The notes under the pieces are model-generated. The model saw nothing but the letters and a program-made list of their open reading frames with translations. It made no database searches and was not told the DNA's origin. Shown piece after piece: positions 52,324 through 60,949 of a DNA stretch of 64,000 nucleotides; the stretch's first letter is position 1; each line of letters begins with the position of its first letter. The DNA lies in NCBI RefSeq assembly GCF_001414055.1, contig NZ_CP013002.1, forward strand, positions 638,501 through 702,500, in the 5' to 3' direction. This stretch comes from Caulobacter henricii (lineage in GTDB: Bacteria > Pseudomonadota > Alphaproteobacteria > Caulobacterales > Caulobacteraceae). The position numbers were made by a program, and so were the translations under genes.

Positions 52324-52791
52324 TCACTCGTCCGGCGAGACAAATGGCAGGTCCAAATATTGCTGGATCCAGTCCTTGAAGGACGGAGCTACCAGTGCGG
52401 TCTCACCCGTCTCGTGATCGAAGAACCAAACCTCGGAATTTTGGTCTAGCGCGACGCCGTCGAAGGCGAACAAGTTGCCCATGCAATCCGAAGCGAAAGC
52501 GATCTTGCCCTGCGGCAATTCCATTTCTCGCCAAGCCTCAGTGGATGAGATCATCTCATCTGCTGACAGAAAGTCGGCCACATCAGCGAAATGGGCCTCT
52601 TCTTCGCAGACGCTATGAAGAAGCGCGATTGTCGGTTGTGGCAGGCCAATGCCGATGACCGCTTCTCGATATTCAGCAGGTAGACGGCCGCCGAGTTGTT
52701 CCTCCGCTCGTGCCAAATCGGCAACGTCTACGGGCTCTGGAGGATTGTCGGGATGCGACCATTTAGTCGAAAAGTCGGCGAGCTCGCGCAT
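52324..52791 (-). CDS. SMI1/KNR4 (SUKH) family protein
   Basis: This 155-residue protein has the SUKH pattern: DLARAEEQLGGRLPAEYREA at the N-terminus, then KIAFASDCMGNLFAFDG and WFFDHETGETALVAPSFKDW. In bacteria such proteins are often immunity proteins of polymorphic or contact-dependent toxins. No toxin gene is visible next to it, so it may be an orphan. The internal ATG at 52791 was preferred over 52830 because homology begins there. Confidence 0.85.
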   Translation of the reverse strand: MRELADFSTKWSHPDNPPEPVDVADLARAEEQLGGRLPAEYREAVIGIGLPQPTIALLHSVCEEEAHFADVADFLSADEMISSTEAWREMELPQGKIAFASDCMGNLFAFDGVALDQNSEVWFFDHETGETALVAPSFKDWIQQYLDLPFVSPDE

Positions 52792-52924
52792 TGTAGTCCT
52801 AGAGCGTTGCCGGCACGAGTGCCGTAGCATGACCTCACTTTAACCGACGCTGCGAATGTCACCTATGGGTGGAAAACTGCCTGTGGCTGAGCTACCGCTG
52901 TGCGGGATTGCTTCGGAGCGACGG

Positions 52925-53353
52925 ATGAAAGGCACGCCCCCAGAAGAAGTCTTCCCGGCCATCGGAACGGTAGAAAACCCTGCCATCTTTTATGACGGTC
53001 GCGATTTACTGCTCTGCTACGAAGTTGCACCTGTGGACGATGGCGGAACAGTCATTCTGGCTTTCAGCGACGTCATCTTCTTCGAGCAAAATCCGCATAA
53101 CGTCGAGGGGCTCCGGGACTATAAATATCCTATCCGTGCGTGGGACTTCACGGAGGTTTGGGGGAGCGACCGCACCAAAAGGTGGCGGGCTTTAGGTTGT
53201 CGGTTTTGGACAATCTCGTTCAACGACGTAACCGTCGAAATAGTCTTCTCCGAGGTCCGACAGGTCCACCAAGTTCGTGAACCCAATGCACCGCACGACG
53301 CCTTGTTGGAGTTCCTGCGAACTGAATACGGGTCGACACCCGCAGGCCATTGA
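52925..53353 (+). CDS. Hypothetical protein, possibly immunity-like
   Basis: The 142-residue protein contains AIFYDGRDLLLCYEVAPVDD, VILAFSDVIFFEQNPHNVEG and a C-terminal helix. I do not recognise it. The ATG at 52925 has GGAG 5 nt upstream; an ATG at 52856 lacks one. It is divergent from the SUKH gene and less GC-rich than the core genes, which suggests an accessory, perhaps transferred, pair. Confidence 0.6.
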   Translation: MKGTPPEEVFPAIGTVENPAIFYDGRDLLLCYEVAPVDDGGTVILAFSDVIFFEQNPHNVEGLRDYKYPIRAWDFTEVWGSDRTKRWRALGCRFWTISFNDVTVEIVFSEVRQVHQVREPNAPHDALLEFLRTEYGSTPAGH

Positions 53354-53459
53354 AATTCTAGGCGTTAAGCTAAGCACCTTTGGCCACCGAAGGTCCGACT
53401 TGGGTCGAAAGCAGTCTTTGGCTTCGTTCCAGAAAGCGGACGCCCCGCGTCCCGCTAAT

Positions 53460-53604
53460 CCTTAAATCTCCTGGAGGCTGCAGCGTGCCGGTCTGTCCAG
53501 GTTGGTCAAGGACTGGCCTGCGGCCAGCCGCTCCGCGGCGGCGCGGAGCGCCGTCCTTGAGCAACCTGGACAGACCGGCGATCGTCTCGCCGTGAGATTT
53601 AAGG
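53460..53604. repeat. Class 5 large palindrome
   Basis: The outer ends CCTTAAATCTC / GAGATTTAAGG are perfect 11-bp inverted repeats. Inner 27-bp arms (53487-53513 and 53553-53579, beginning GCCGGTCTGTCCAGGTTG) have one mismatch. The loop holds CTGGCCTGCGGCCAG and further GC-rich self-complementary sequence. A single copy is seen in the window. Confidence 0.85.
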
Positions 53605-53653
53605 ATGGCTCCCTTCGGCGCGAAGGCGGGCGCGACGCCCTTCCAATAAATTA

Positions 53654-53788
53654 CCGTCATTCCCGCCCTTGTGGCGGGAACCCCTCGCACCGCCGCAGGT
53701 GCGGGAGAGGCGAAGTGCGCACGCACTTCGCTGGCGCTTCACGTGTCAGCTGAACCAGGGGTTCCCGCCACAAGGGCGGGAATGACGG
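53654..53788. repeat. Class 2 palindromic element, perfect 31-bp ends
   Basis: The perfect inverted ends 53654-53684 and 53758-53788 start CCGTCATTCCCGCCCTTGTG. Each end folds on itself (CCCGCC-CTTGT-GGCGGG). The core contains GAAGTGCGCACGCACTTCGC (a further hairpin) and CAGCTGAACCA, as in the copy at 19328. Confidence 0.92.
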
Positions 53789-53913
53789 GCGGTATGGGGA
53801 TTGGCCGTCCTGAATCCCCGTTTTTCCCAGAATAGACCTAAGCGAAATCAACCGCTTGTAAGAAACTTGATCGCGCCAATCCGACGCGCTGAATCCGCCC
53901 GCATAATCAGTCT

Positions 53914-54110
53914 CACCTGACAGCACGGGAAGGGCGTCCGGCCGGCGACTGAGACGGCTGTCAGGGGTGATCGTGCGGGGCCACCGGTCGGACGAATGTC
54001 CGTGCCGGCGTGCTTAATGCGAGGGCAGGGGACGTAAACCTGCCTATCGGAGGTCTGCCAGGGCCTCCGCCCGTCCGAAGGTTCGCTCCGGGTCCCTCCG
54101 GAATCGGCGT
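53914..54110. other. Candidate structured RNA region
   Basis: Several nested stems occur in a short stretch: CACCTGACAGC (53914-53924) with GCTGTCAGGGGTG (53957-53969); GGAC-GAAT-GTCC inside ACCGGT...CCGG; and GCAGG...CCTGC. No match to tmRNA, RNase P RNA, SRP RNA or common riboswitches was recognised. Function is unknown. Confidence 0.3.
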
Positions 54111-54339
54111 GGCTGCAGCCTCGGGCTCAAGTCCGTCGCGAGGAGGACAAGATCCGGGTGGGGCAAAAGGTTGAACCAGACCTGCGCGCCCCGGCCAGAG
54201 GGATAACGATCACGCGGAGCGTCTGTCTTCGTCGAAACGGTACTTGCACATCCCCTCATCCGGGCGAGGCCCGGACGCTCCGCGACCCTTCCCATCCCCA
54301 TCGCAGCTTCGGCGCGAGGACGCGAAGCTGTGCCTGCCA

Positions 54340-54419
54340 GACTTGCCCCCTCCGCGCCTGCGGCGCTCCTCCCCCGGAGGGGGAAGATGAAGCGCGCAGC
54401 AGCCCGTAGGGGGCCAGTG
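54340..54419. repeat. Class 3 palindromic element, short copy
   Basis: Ends CTTGCCCCCT / AGGGGGCCAGTG and the core CCCCCGGAGGGGGAAGATGA match the element at 5889-6012 in the opposite orientation, with the second G-tract hairpin missing. Confidence 0.75.
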
Positions 54420-54453
54420 CGGCGCTTGCCACAGGTCTCCCAATCAAGTTCAC

Positions 54454-55233
54454 ATGCCGGCCTTGCGTCGTGACCCGGGGACAGCCTTGACCGAAGCCTT
54501 GATCGTGCGGGGTCTGAACAAGACCTTCGCCAAGCCTGCCGTGGCCAATCTCGACCTGACGGTACGGGCCGGCGAGCTCTATGCCCTGCTCGGGCCCAAC
54601 GGCGCGGGCAAGACCACGACCCTGCGGATGGTGGCGGGCCTGACCAAGCCCGACAGCGGCGAGATCAGCATCTTCGGCGTCGATGCCCGCCGGGACCCGG
54701 CCGGGGCCAAGGCCCTGGTGGCCTGGGCCCCTGACGAGGCGATGATCTATGACCGCCTGACGCCGCTCGAATATCTGGAATTTGTCGCCGGCCTCTGGAG
54801 TGTCGATCCCAAGCTGGCCAAGACCCGGGCCGAACAGCTGCTGGCCCAGCTGGGCCTCGCCGACGAGGCCCGTCGCCGTTGCGAGGGCTTTTCGCGGGGC
54901 ATGAAGCAGAAGGTCGCCCTGGCCGGGGCCCTGATCCATGATCCGCGCCTGCTGATCCTCGACGAGCCCCTGACCGGCCTGGACGCCGCCGCCGCCCGAC
55001 TGGTCAAGGACATGCTGCAGGCCAGGGTCGATGCCGGCGGCACGGTGATCCTGACCACCCATATTCTCGAGGTCGCCGAGCGCATGGCCGACCGTATCGG
55101 CATCATTGCGGGGGGACGCCTGCTGGCCGAGGGGCAGCTGGAGGACCTGCGGGCCCAGGCTGGTGGGGCGGGCGGCAGCTCGACCCTCGAAGATGTCTTC
55201 CTGCAGCTGACCGCCGAGAGCCAGCCCGCGTGA
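54454..55233 (+). CDS. ABC transporter ATP-binding protein
   Basis: This 259-residue nucleotide-binding subunit of an ABC-2-type exporter has Walker A LLGPNGAGKTTTL, the signature FSRGMKQKVALA, Walker B LLILDEPLTGLD and the switch His in LTTHILEVAER. The start codon of the permease overlaps its stop (GTGA), so the two proteins are made together. The ATG at 54454 is used; a TTG at 54487 is possible and closer to the domain start. Confidence 0.93.
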   Translation: MPALRRDPGTALTEALIVRGLNKTFAKPAVANLDLTVRAGELYALLGPNGAGKTTTLRMVAGLTKPDSGEISIFGVDARRDPAGAKALVAWAPDEAMIYDRLTPLEYLEFVAGLWSVDPKLAKTRAEQLLAQLGLADEARRRCEGFSRGMKQKVALAGALIHDPRLLILDEPLTGLDAAAARLVKDMLQARVDAGGTVILTTHILEVAERMADRIGIIAGGRLLAEGQLEDLRAQAGGAGGSSTLEDVFLQLTAESQPA

Positions 55234-56783
55234 GCCTGCTCCCTCCTGGTTCCACCCTTTGGCTCCTGGCCCACGAGATGCGTCTGGCCTGGCGCGGCTT
55301 TCGCGCCGGTCGCTCCGGCAAGGGGCCTGGGGCCCTGATCGGCCTGGCCATTCTGTTCGCCTTCGCCAGCATAGCCGGGGTTTTTCTGGCCCTGGCCGTG
55401 CATGGCCATGAGGTCCCGATCCATCCCCTGGCCGTCCTGATCGCCGACATCATCTGTGCGGTGGCCCTGACCCTGATGCTGTCCCAGACCCTCAGCGCCT
55501 CGGCCGAGGCGCTGTACGAGCGGGGCGATCTGGATCTACTGTTCTCGTCACCGATCGCGCCGCGCAAGGTGCTGCTGGTCCGGTCGCTGGGCATCGCCAC
55601 CGGGGTCGCGACCATCTTCATGGCCTTCGCCGCCCCCCTCCTGCTGCCGCCGATCCTCTATGGTCATCCCGGTTGGCTGGGCGTGTTCGGCGTGCTGTTT
55701 GCCCTGGCCCTGACGGCGACGGCCGTGGGTCTGGTCCTGGCCATGATGCTATTTGCCCTGATCGGACCGCGCCGGACCCGCACCGTGGCCCAGGTGCTGG
55801 CAGCCCTGGTGGGCGCGGCCTTTTTCCTGGCCAGCCAGTACCGCAACCTGATGGGCAAGGCGGCCAGTGAGAGCCTCTATGCCACGATCGTTCGTGAGGC
55901 GATGGACGGCCGACTGACCCCGCCGCCCTGGGCCAGCCTGCCCCTGCGCGCCATGCTGGGTGAGCCCCTGCCTCTGGCGGCCATGATGGCGGCGAGCGTG
56001 GTCCTGTTCTGGCTGGCGACGACCGCGCTGGGCCGGCGGTTCTCCGACTCCGCGGCGGCGGCCCAGGGCGCGGCCTCGAAGCGGTCGCGCGGCCGGGTCA
56101 AGCCGGCCAGGGCCTTTGCCGCCGGGGCTTTCCGCGCCACCGTGCGCAAGGAGCTGCGCCTGATCGGCCGCGACGCCGCCCTGTTGTCGCAGGTGCTCCT
56201 GCGGGTGCTCTATCTGATCCCGCTGGCCCTGGTTCTGGCCCGCTCGGCCGCCAGGGTCGACGCCATAGCCCTGGCAGGCGGGGCCGGGATCGTGGCCTTC
56301 ATGGCCGGTCAGGTGGCCGGCAGTCTGGCCTGGATCACCCTGTCGGCCGAGGACACGCCTGACCTGCTGGCCGTTTCGCCGACGCCCATGACGACCCTGC
56401 ACCGGGCCAAGCTGGCCGCCGCCCTGATTCCCGTCGGCGTCCTGCTGATCGGTCCGATTGCGGCCCTGACCTGGTTCCAGCCCCTAACCGGCCTGATCAC
56501 CGCCGTGGGTGCCGGACTGGCGGCCCTGTCCAGCGGCCTGATCAATATGTGGCATCAGAAGCCGGGCAAGCGCGCCGACTTCCGCCGGCGGGGCAGCGCG
56601 TCCTGGCTCGCGACCCTGATCGAGCTTTTGATCGGCAGTCTGATCGCGGGCGCCACCACCCTGACGGTGATGGGCCTGGCCGGCTGGGCCGCCCCCCTGC
56701 TGATCATCGCCCTGACGGCCTTGATGCTGATGCGGCGAACCGACGAGCAGATCACCCGGACGCTGAGAACGGCGGCGGCCTAG
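55230..56783 (+). CDS. ABC-2 type transporter permease
   Basis: The 517-residue integral membrane protein has about twelve hydrophobic segments (for example LIGLAILFAFASIAGVFLAL and LIADIICAVALTLMLSQTLS). It is the membrane partner of the preceding ATPase. The cargo is unknown. The GTG start at 55230 overlaps the ATPase stop by 4 nt, and its TAG stop overlaps the stop of the convergent kinase gene within CTAG. Confidence 0.88.
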   Translation: MSLLPPGSTLWLLAHEMRLAWRGFRAGRSGKGPGALIGLAILFAFASIAGVFLALAVHGHEVPIHPLAVLIADIICAVALTLMLSQTLSASAEALYERGDLDLLFSSPIAPRKVLLVRSLGIATGVATIFMAFAAPLLLPPILYGHPGWLGVFGVLFALALTATAVGLVLAMMLFALIGPRRTRTVAQVLAALVGAAFFLASQYRNLMGKAASESLYATIVREAMDGRLTPPPWASLPLRAMLGEPLPLAAMMAASVVLFWLATTALGRRFSDSAAAAQGAASKRSRGRVKPARAFAAGAFRATVRKELRLIGRDAALLSQVLLRVLYLIPLALVLARSAARVDAIALAGGAGIVAFMAGQVAGSLAWITLSAEDTPDLLAVSPTPMTTLHRAKLAAALIPVGVLLIGPIAALTWFQPLTGLITAVGAGLAALSSGLINMWHQKPGKRADFRRRGSASWLATLIELLIGSLIAGATTLTVMGLAGWAAPLLIIALTALMLMRRTDEQITRTLRTAAA

Positions 56784-59050
56784 GCCTCCAGCAGGGCCCG
56801 GATGTGGCAGACCACCCCGCCCGGGTCGAACTGGATCGAGGCTTCGCCCGACAGTTCCGCGGCCAGGCCCCGTTCGATCAGGCGTGAGCCCAAGCCCCTC
56901 TGGGTCGGCGGACTGACCGTGGGGCCATCGCGCTCGGTCCAGGTCAGGTCGAGGCGCCCGGCTCCGGGGCTCGGTGCCTGGGCCCAGTGGATCGTGATCC
57001 GGCCTGAGGACGTGGATAGAGCGCCGTACTTGACCGCATTGGTGGCCAGTTCGTGCAGGGCCATCGACAGGGACAGGGCCGTGCGGGGGGACAGCCGGAT
57101 GGCCGGGCCCGCCAGCTCGAACCGGGCCGGACCGCCGTACAGGGTCGCGACGCGGTCAGCGACATCGTGCAGGTCGGCGCCTTCCCAGTTCTCCCGGGTC
57201 AGAAGGTCGTGGGCCTCGGACAGGGCGACGATCCGGTTGGTGAAAGCCTCCTGGGCCTCGGCGAGGGGCCGGGAGGCATTGAAGCTCTGGGAGGCTAAGG
57301 CCTGGATGGTGGCCAGGGAGTTCTTGACCCTGTGGTTCAGCTCATTGACCAGCAGCCGCAGGTGGGTTTCAGCCCTTTTGCGCTCGGTGATATTGACGGT
57401 GGCACCGAGTAGCCGTGTCGGCTTGCCCTCGGGCGAGAAGAAGGCCTGGCCCTTGGCGGCGATCCAGCGCTCCTGACCGTCGTCACCGCCCAGGGCGCGG
57501 AACTCAATGGCATAGTGGCCGCCCTGTGTCGGGTCCAGAGCGCGGCTTATTGCGGCGCGGGTCGGCTCAAGATCGTCGGGGTGGAGGCGCTCGTAGAAGC
57601 TGTCGATGTTGACCGGCTTGCCAGGGGCCACGCCGAACATCGCATAGCAACGATCCGACCAGGTCAGCAGGCCCGACTTGACCTGCAGTTCCCAGATCCC
57701 GACATCGGCGGCATCCACGGCCAGGCGCAGGGTTTGTTCCTGTAACTGCAGATGGGCCTCGGTCTCCTTGCGGGCCGTGACGTCCGAGACCACACCGACG
57801 AAGCGGACGCACTTGTCGTCCTCGAAATAGGCCCGGCCGAAGGTCTCGAGCCAGCGCAGAGCGCCGTCGCTGGCCCGCCGGATACGGTATTCGTGATTGA
57901 TGCGACCCTCGCCAGCAGGGTCCAGGGCCGTACTGATCGCGGCACGAACGCCGGCGACATCATCCGGATGAACCCGTTGCTCGAAGGATTCGAAAGAGTT
58001 CAGGCCCTCCTCAGGGAGTCCGAAAATTTGTCGGGCCCGGGCATCCCAGTAGCGCAGGCCGATGCGCATGTCGTGATCCCAGCGCCCCATCCGGGCGGCA
58101 TCGACAGCCAGGTCCAGATCAGACTGGGCTGCCTGCAGGGCGGCGGCGACCGCCTTGCGTTCGGTGATGTCGACGACGACCCCTGTATTGCGCAGAGGCC
58201 GTCCGTCGGCATCGAGGTAGCAGCTGCCGCGCGTATAGACCCAGCGGATGGAACCGTCGCTCTGCACGAGCCGATACTCGTCCTCGAAGTCACTGCCGGT
58301 CTTCATGGCCGCCAGACAGATCTGGCGGACCCGCTCCCGGTCCTCCGGATGGACGGCGGGCGTGAAGCTGTCCACCGGCAGGCCGGCGGCGGCATAGTCG
58401 GGAGAGAGCGAGTGCAGTGTGGCATAGCCGGCGTCGGCATAGACCTTGTCGGCCTGGATATCCCAGTCCCAGGCCCCGATACCGCCGGCCGCCTCGATTG
58501 CGAGGCGATAGCGGCGCTCGGTTTCGCGCAGGGTCTTTTCGGTTTCAACCGCCTCGGTCAGCTCGACCGCAGTGATCATCACCCCGCCGACGCCGGTTGG
58601 AGCACCGGTGTCGGGCACGGGGCTGAAGCTGATGTTGAAATGGCCGATCCGGGTACCGGCCTCGCCGTCGCGCTTGAGACTCAGGGGCAGTTTTTCAAGG
58701 GCATAGCCACCGCTCTGTCCGGACAGAATGCTCTCGTGCATCGACCGCAGGCTGGCCTGGTACTCCTGGGAGTGCTGGTTGAAAACCATGCCGAGGGCCG
58801 ACGGGTGCAGGTCGTGCAGGGCCGGCGCATAGGCGTCATTGTAGATCAGGCAGAGCTCGGGACCCCAGCGCAGGGCCATCGGAAAATTGGTGGCCAGGAT
58901 CATGTCGACGGCCAGACGCAGGCTCGGTGACCAGGCCTCCATCGCGCCGATCGGTGTCTGGGCCCAGTCGAAGGCCCGGACCCGCCGGCTCATTTCGCCG
59001 CCCGCGATCCGGGTTGGCATAGGCATGGCGCGCGGCTCTTGCTCCGCCAT
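56780..59050 (-). CDS. Cytosolic multi-PAS HWE histidine kinase
   Basis: This 756-residue soluble sensor kinase starts with an N-terminal PAS/GAF-like domain (DMILATNFPMALRWGPELCL), followed by three PAS-PAC units (about residues 180-305, 310-435, 435-560; each ends in DITERK-like motifs such as VVVDITERKAV). The HWE/HisKA2 kinase core has phospho-His near 573 (LVNELNHRVKNSLATIQ) and the N-box ALHELATNAVKYGALS. There is no membrane helix. HWE kinases often serve light, redox or general stress signalling. The ATG at 59050 has AGGGG upstream. No response regulator is adjacent. Confidence 0.93.
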   Translation of the reverse strand: MAEQEPRAMPMPTRIAGGEMSRRVRAFDWAQTPIGAMEAWSPSLRLAVDMILATNFPMALRWGPELCLIYNDAYAPALHDLHPSALGMVFNQHSQEYQASLRSMHESILSGQSGGYALEKLPLSLKRDGEAGTRIGHFNISFSPVPDTGAPTGVGGVMITAVELTEAVETEKTLRETERRYRLAIEAAGGIGAWDWDIQADKVYADAGYATLHSLSPDYAAAGLPVDSFTPAVHPEDRERVRQICLAAMKTGSDFEDEYRLVQSDGSIRWVYTRGSCYLDADGRPLRNTGVVVDITERKAVAAALQAAQSDLDLAVDAARMGRWDHDMRIGLRYWDARARQIFGLPEEGLNSFESFEQRVHPDDVAGVRAAISTALDPAGEGRINHEYRIRRASDGALRWLETFGRAYFEDDKCVRFVGVVSDVTARKETEAHLQLQEQTLRLAVDAADVGIWELQVKSGLLTWSDRCYAMFGVAPGKPVNIDSFYERLHPDDLEPTRAAISRALDPTQGGHYAIEFRALGGDDGQERWIAAKGQAFFSPEGKPTRLLGATVNITERKRAETHLRLLVNELNHRVKNSLATIQALASQSFNASRPLAEAQEAFTNRIVALSEAHDLLTRENWEGADLHDVADRVATLYGGPARFELAGPAIRLSPRTALSLSMALHELATNAVKYGALSTSSGRITIHWAQAPSPGAGRLDLTWTERDGPTVSPPTQRGLGSRLIERGLAAELSGEASIQFDPGGVVCHIRALLEA

Positions 59051-59174
59051 CGCGGCTGTCCCCTCCCACCGGCCATTGACCGGTCCCTTAACCAAGGTGA
59101 ACCCATAGCCGAGCTTGATTCAAGGCCTCTCTGGCCGGAACCGGTTGCGTTAGGCCGGGAAAGCCCCGGCCAAC

Positions 59175-59218
59175 GAAAAAACGGCCGCTTTCGCCCCGTG
59201 GAGGGTGAAAACGACCGT
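59175..59218 (-). terminator. rhlE terminator
   Basis: On the minus strand ACGGTCG...CGGCCGT pair through a mostly paired stem and are followed by TTTTTTCG (AAAAAA at 59176-59181 on the plus strand). It lies 45 nt after the helicase stop. Confidence 0.75.
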
Positions 59219-59262
59219 CGATTCAGTCAGATGCCCGAAGGTCTCGATACCCGTTATGGGGA

Positions 59263-60678
59263 TCAGTCGATCGGGTTCCAGCGCTTTTCAGCGGGGGCCG
59301 CCGCGCTGTTGCGCTTGGGCCCGCGATAATCGCCGCCGGCCGGCTTGGCTGAGGCGTTGCCGCCGCCGTTGCGACCACGGGCCTGGCCCTGGCCGCCACC
59401 CTTGGCCTGTTCGCCATTGCGCGACGGACGGTTGCGCTGGCGGCGCAGTTCGGCCGGGACGTTGTTGCGTGGGTCGGCGCGACGCGGATCGACGTACTTC
59501 TCAGGCGGGGCCAGCTTGTCGGCCACAGCGGCCGCAGCGGCCAGGCTCTTGTCATTGCGACGATCGAAGGTCGGGATCGTCTGGCGGGTGGCCTTCTGGA
59601 TGTCGCGCAGCAGGGTGCGTTCGTCATCAGCGCAGAAGCTGATGGCGATGCCGTCCTTGCCCTTGCGGGCGGTCCGGCCGATGCGGTGGACATAGGACTC
59701 CGGCACATTGGGCAGTTCGAAATTGAAGACGTGGCTGACGTCGTTGACGTCGATGCCGCGCGCCGCGATGTCGGTGGCGATCAGGGCCTTGACCTCGCCG
59801 GCCTTGAAGGCGGCCAGGGCGCGTTCGCGCTGGCCCTGGGTCTTGTCGCCGTGGATGGCGGCCGCTTCGATGCCGCTGGCGACCAGATACTTGGCCACCC
59901 GGTCTGCGCCGCGCTTGGTGCGGGTGAAGACGATGGAGCGTTCGACGGCGCTGTCGGCCAGTAGTTCGGCCAGAAGCGGGCGCTTGCGCTGGGCTTCGAT
60001 GAAGATCAGCGACTGTTCGATGCGCTCGACCGTGGTGGCCTGGGGTGTGATTGAGACCTGGGCCGGGTTCTTCAGCAGTTCACCGGCCAGCTTGCCGATT
60101 TCGCTAGGCATGGTGGCCGAGAAGAACAGGTTCTGGCGTTCCTTGGGCAGCTGGCTGGCGATCTTGCGGATCGGCACCACGAAACCCAGGTCCAGCATCT
60201 GGTCGGCTTCGTCGAGCACGAAGATCTCGACACCGTTCAGGTGGGCGGATTTTTCACCCAGATGGTCCATCAGGCGGCCCGGGGTGGCCACGACCACGTC
60301 GACGCCGGCCGCGAGGGCCTTCATCTGCGGGCCGTACTTCACGCCGCCGAACACGGTGGCGACGGTCAGGCCCATATGCTTGCCATAATCCCGGAAGCTG
60401 TCGGCGATCTGGGTGGCCAGTTCGCGGGTCGGGGACAGGACGAGGCAGCGGAAGCCGCGGCGCGGGGCCGGCTTCCTGTCTTCGGCCAGGCGGTGCAGGA
60501 TCGGCAGGGCGAAGGCGGCCGTCTTGCCGGTGCCGGTCTGGGCGATGCCCAGCAGGTCGCGTCCGGTCATGACGGTGGGGATGGCCTGGGCCTGGATCGG
60601 GGTCGGGGTGGTGTAGCCCTTGTCGGCCAGGGCCTTGAGGAGCGGCTTGGCCAGGCCAAGGTCAGTAAATTGAGTCAA
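59263..60678 (-). CDS. rhlE: DEAD-box RNA helicase, RhlE type
   Basis: This ATP-dependent RNA helicase works in ribosome assembly, RNA decay or cold adaptation. The 471 residues carry the Q motif (PTPIQAQAIPTVM), motif I AQTGTGKTAAF, motif II VLDEADQMLDLGF, SAT (FFSATMP) and motif VI HRIGRTARKGKDG. The C-terminal 70 residues are basic, Asn/Gly-rich and probably disordered (RGRNGGGNASAKPAGGD), typical of RhlE. The assignment among DEAD-box paralogues rests on overall pattern. Confidence 0.93.
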   Translation of the reverse strand: MTQFTDLGLAKPLLKALADKGYTTPTPIQAQAIPTVMTGRDLLGIAQTGTGKTAAFALPILHRLAEDRKPAPRRGFRCLVLSPTRELATQIADSFRDYGKHMGLTVATVFGGVKYGPQMKALAAGVDVVVATPGRLMDHLGEKSAHLNGVEIFVLDEADQMLDLGFVVPIRKIASQLPKERQNLFFSATMPSEIGKLAGELLKNPAQVSITPQATTVERIEQSLIFIEAQRKRPLLAELLADSAVERSIVFTRTKRGADRVAKYLVASGIEAAAIHGDKTQGQRERALAAFKAGEVKALIATDIAARGIDVNDVSHVFNFELPNVPESYVHRIGRTARKGKDGIAISFCADDERTLLRDIQKATRQTIPTFDRRNDKSLAAAAAVADKLAPPEKYVDPRRADPRNNVPAELRRQRNRPSRNGEQAKGGGQGQARGRNGGGNASAKPAGGDYRGPKRNSAAAPAEKRWNPID

Positions 60679-60949
60679 GTGGGCTGTCTTTCAGACAAAG
60701 CCGCATGACGGCGCGCGCGGTCCTCGCGCGGCTCGCCCATGAGGCGGGTCGGTTGGGGAGCGCCCCGCGTGGCCCGGGCGGTCTATGGAAAGCTTCATGG
60801 CGCTCGACAGGCTGATCCGAAATCGGACCTTCACGCGGCTGGAGCACCGATAGCGCCTATTGGCGCGAAGCCCATATCCTTTGTTGCAGGTGCGAAGTCA
60901 AGGGGCGCAGGGCCGAACCCCCTGCGCGGAGCCCTTTGGTGTCTGGATT
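60679..60949. other. rhlE leader and intergenic region
   Basis: Between the rhlE start and the end of the next minus-strand gene are 271 bp without an ORF. It includes GC-rich hairpin sequence near rhlE (GCGCGCGCGGTCCTCGCGCG) and the hairpin GCGCAGGG / CCCTGCGC at 60905-60927, which may terminate the gene starting at 61396. Confidence 0.6.

Larger units (their letters stand above)
53354..54453. other. 1.1-kb gene-free region with palindromic elements
   Basis: No convincing protein-coding gene is present; reading frames here are interrupted or lie within palindromes. It holds the class 5 palindrome (53460-53604), a class 2 element (53654-53788), a stretch with several stems (53914-54110) and a class 3 element (54340-54419). 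Confidence 0.75.

Noticed and set aside
53370-53753. Open frames on both strands over the class 5 and class 2 palindromes
   Set aside because: They read through long inverted repeats; the apparent proteins are translations of hairpins.
53914-54110. tmRNA, RNase P RNA or cobalamin riboswitch in the stem-rich stretch
   Set aside because: None of the diagnostic motifs (tag peptide, GAGGAAAGTCC, B12 box) is present.
54044-54301. 85-codon minus-strand frame in the gene-free region
   Set aside because: Arg/Pro-rich, no ribosome site, no recognisable family; likely a chance frame in GC-rich DNA.
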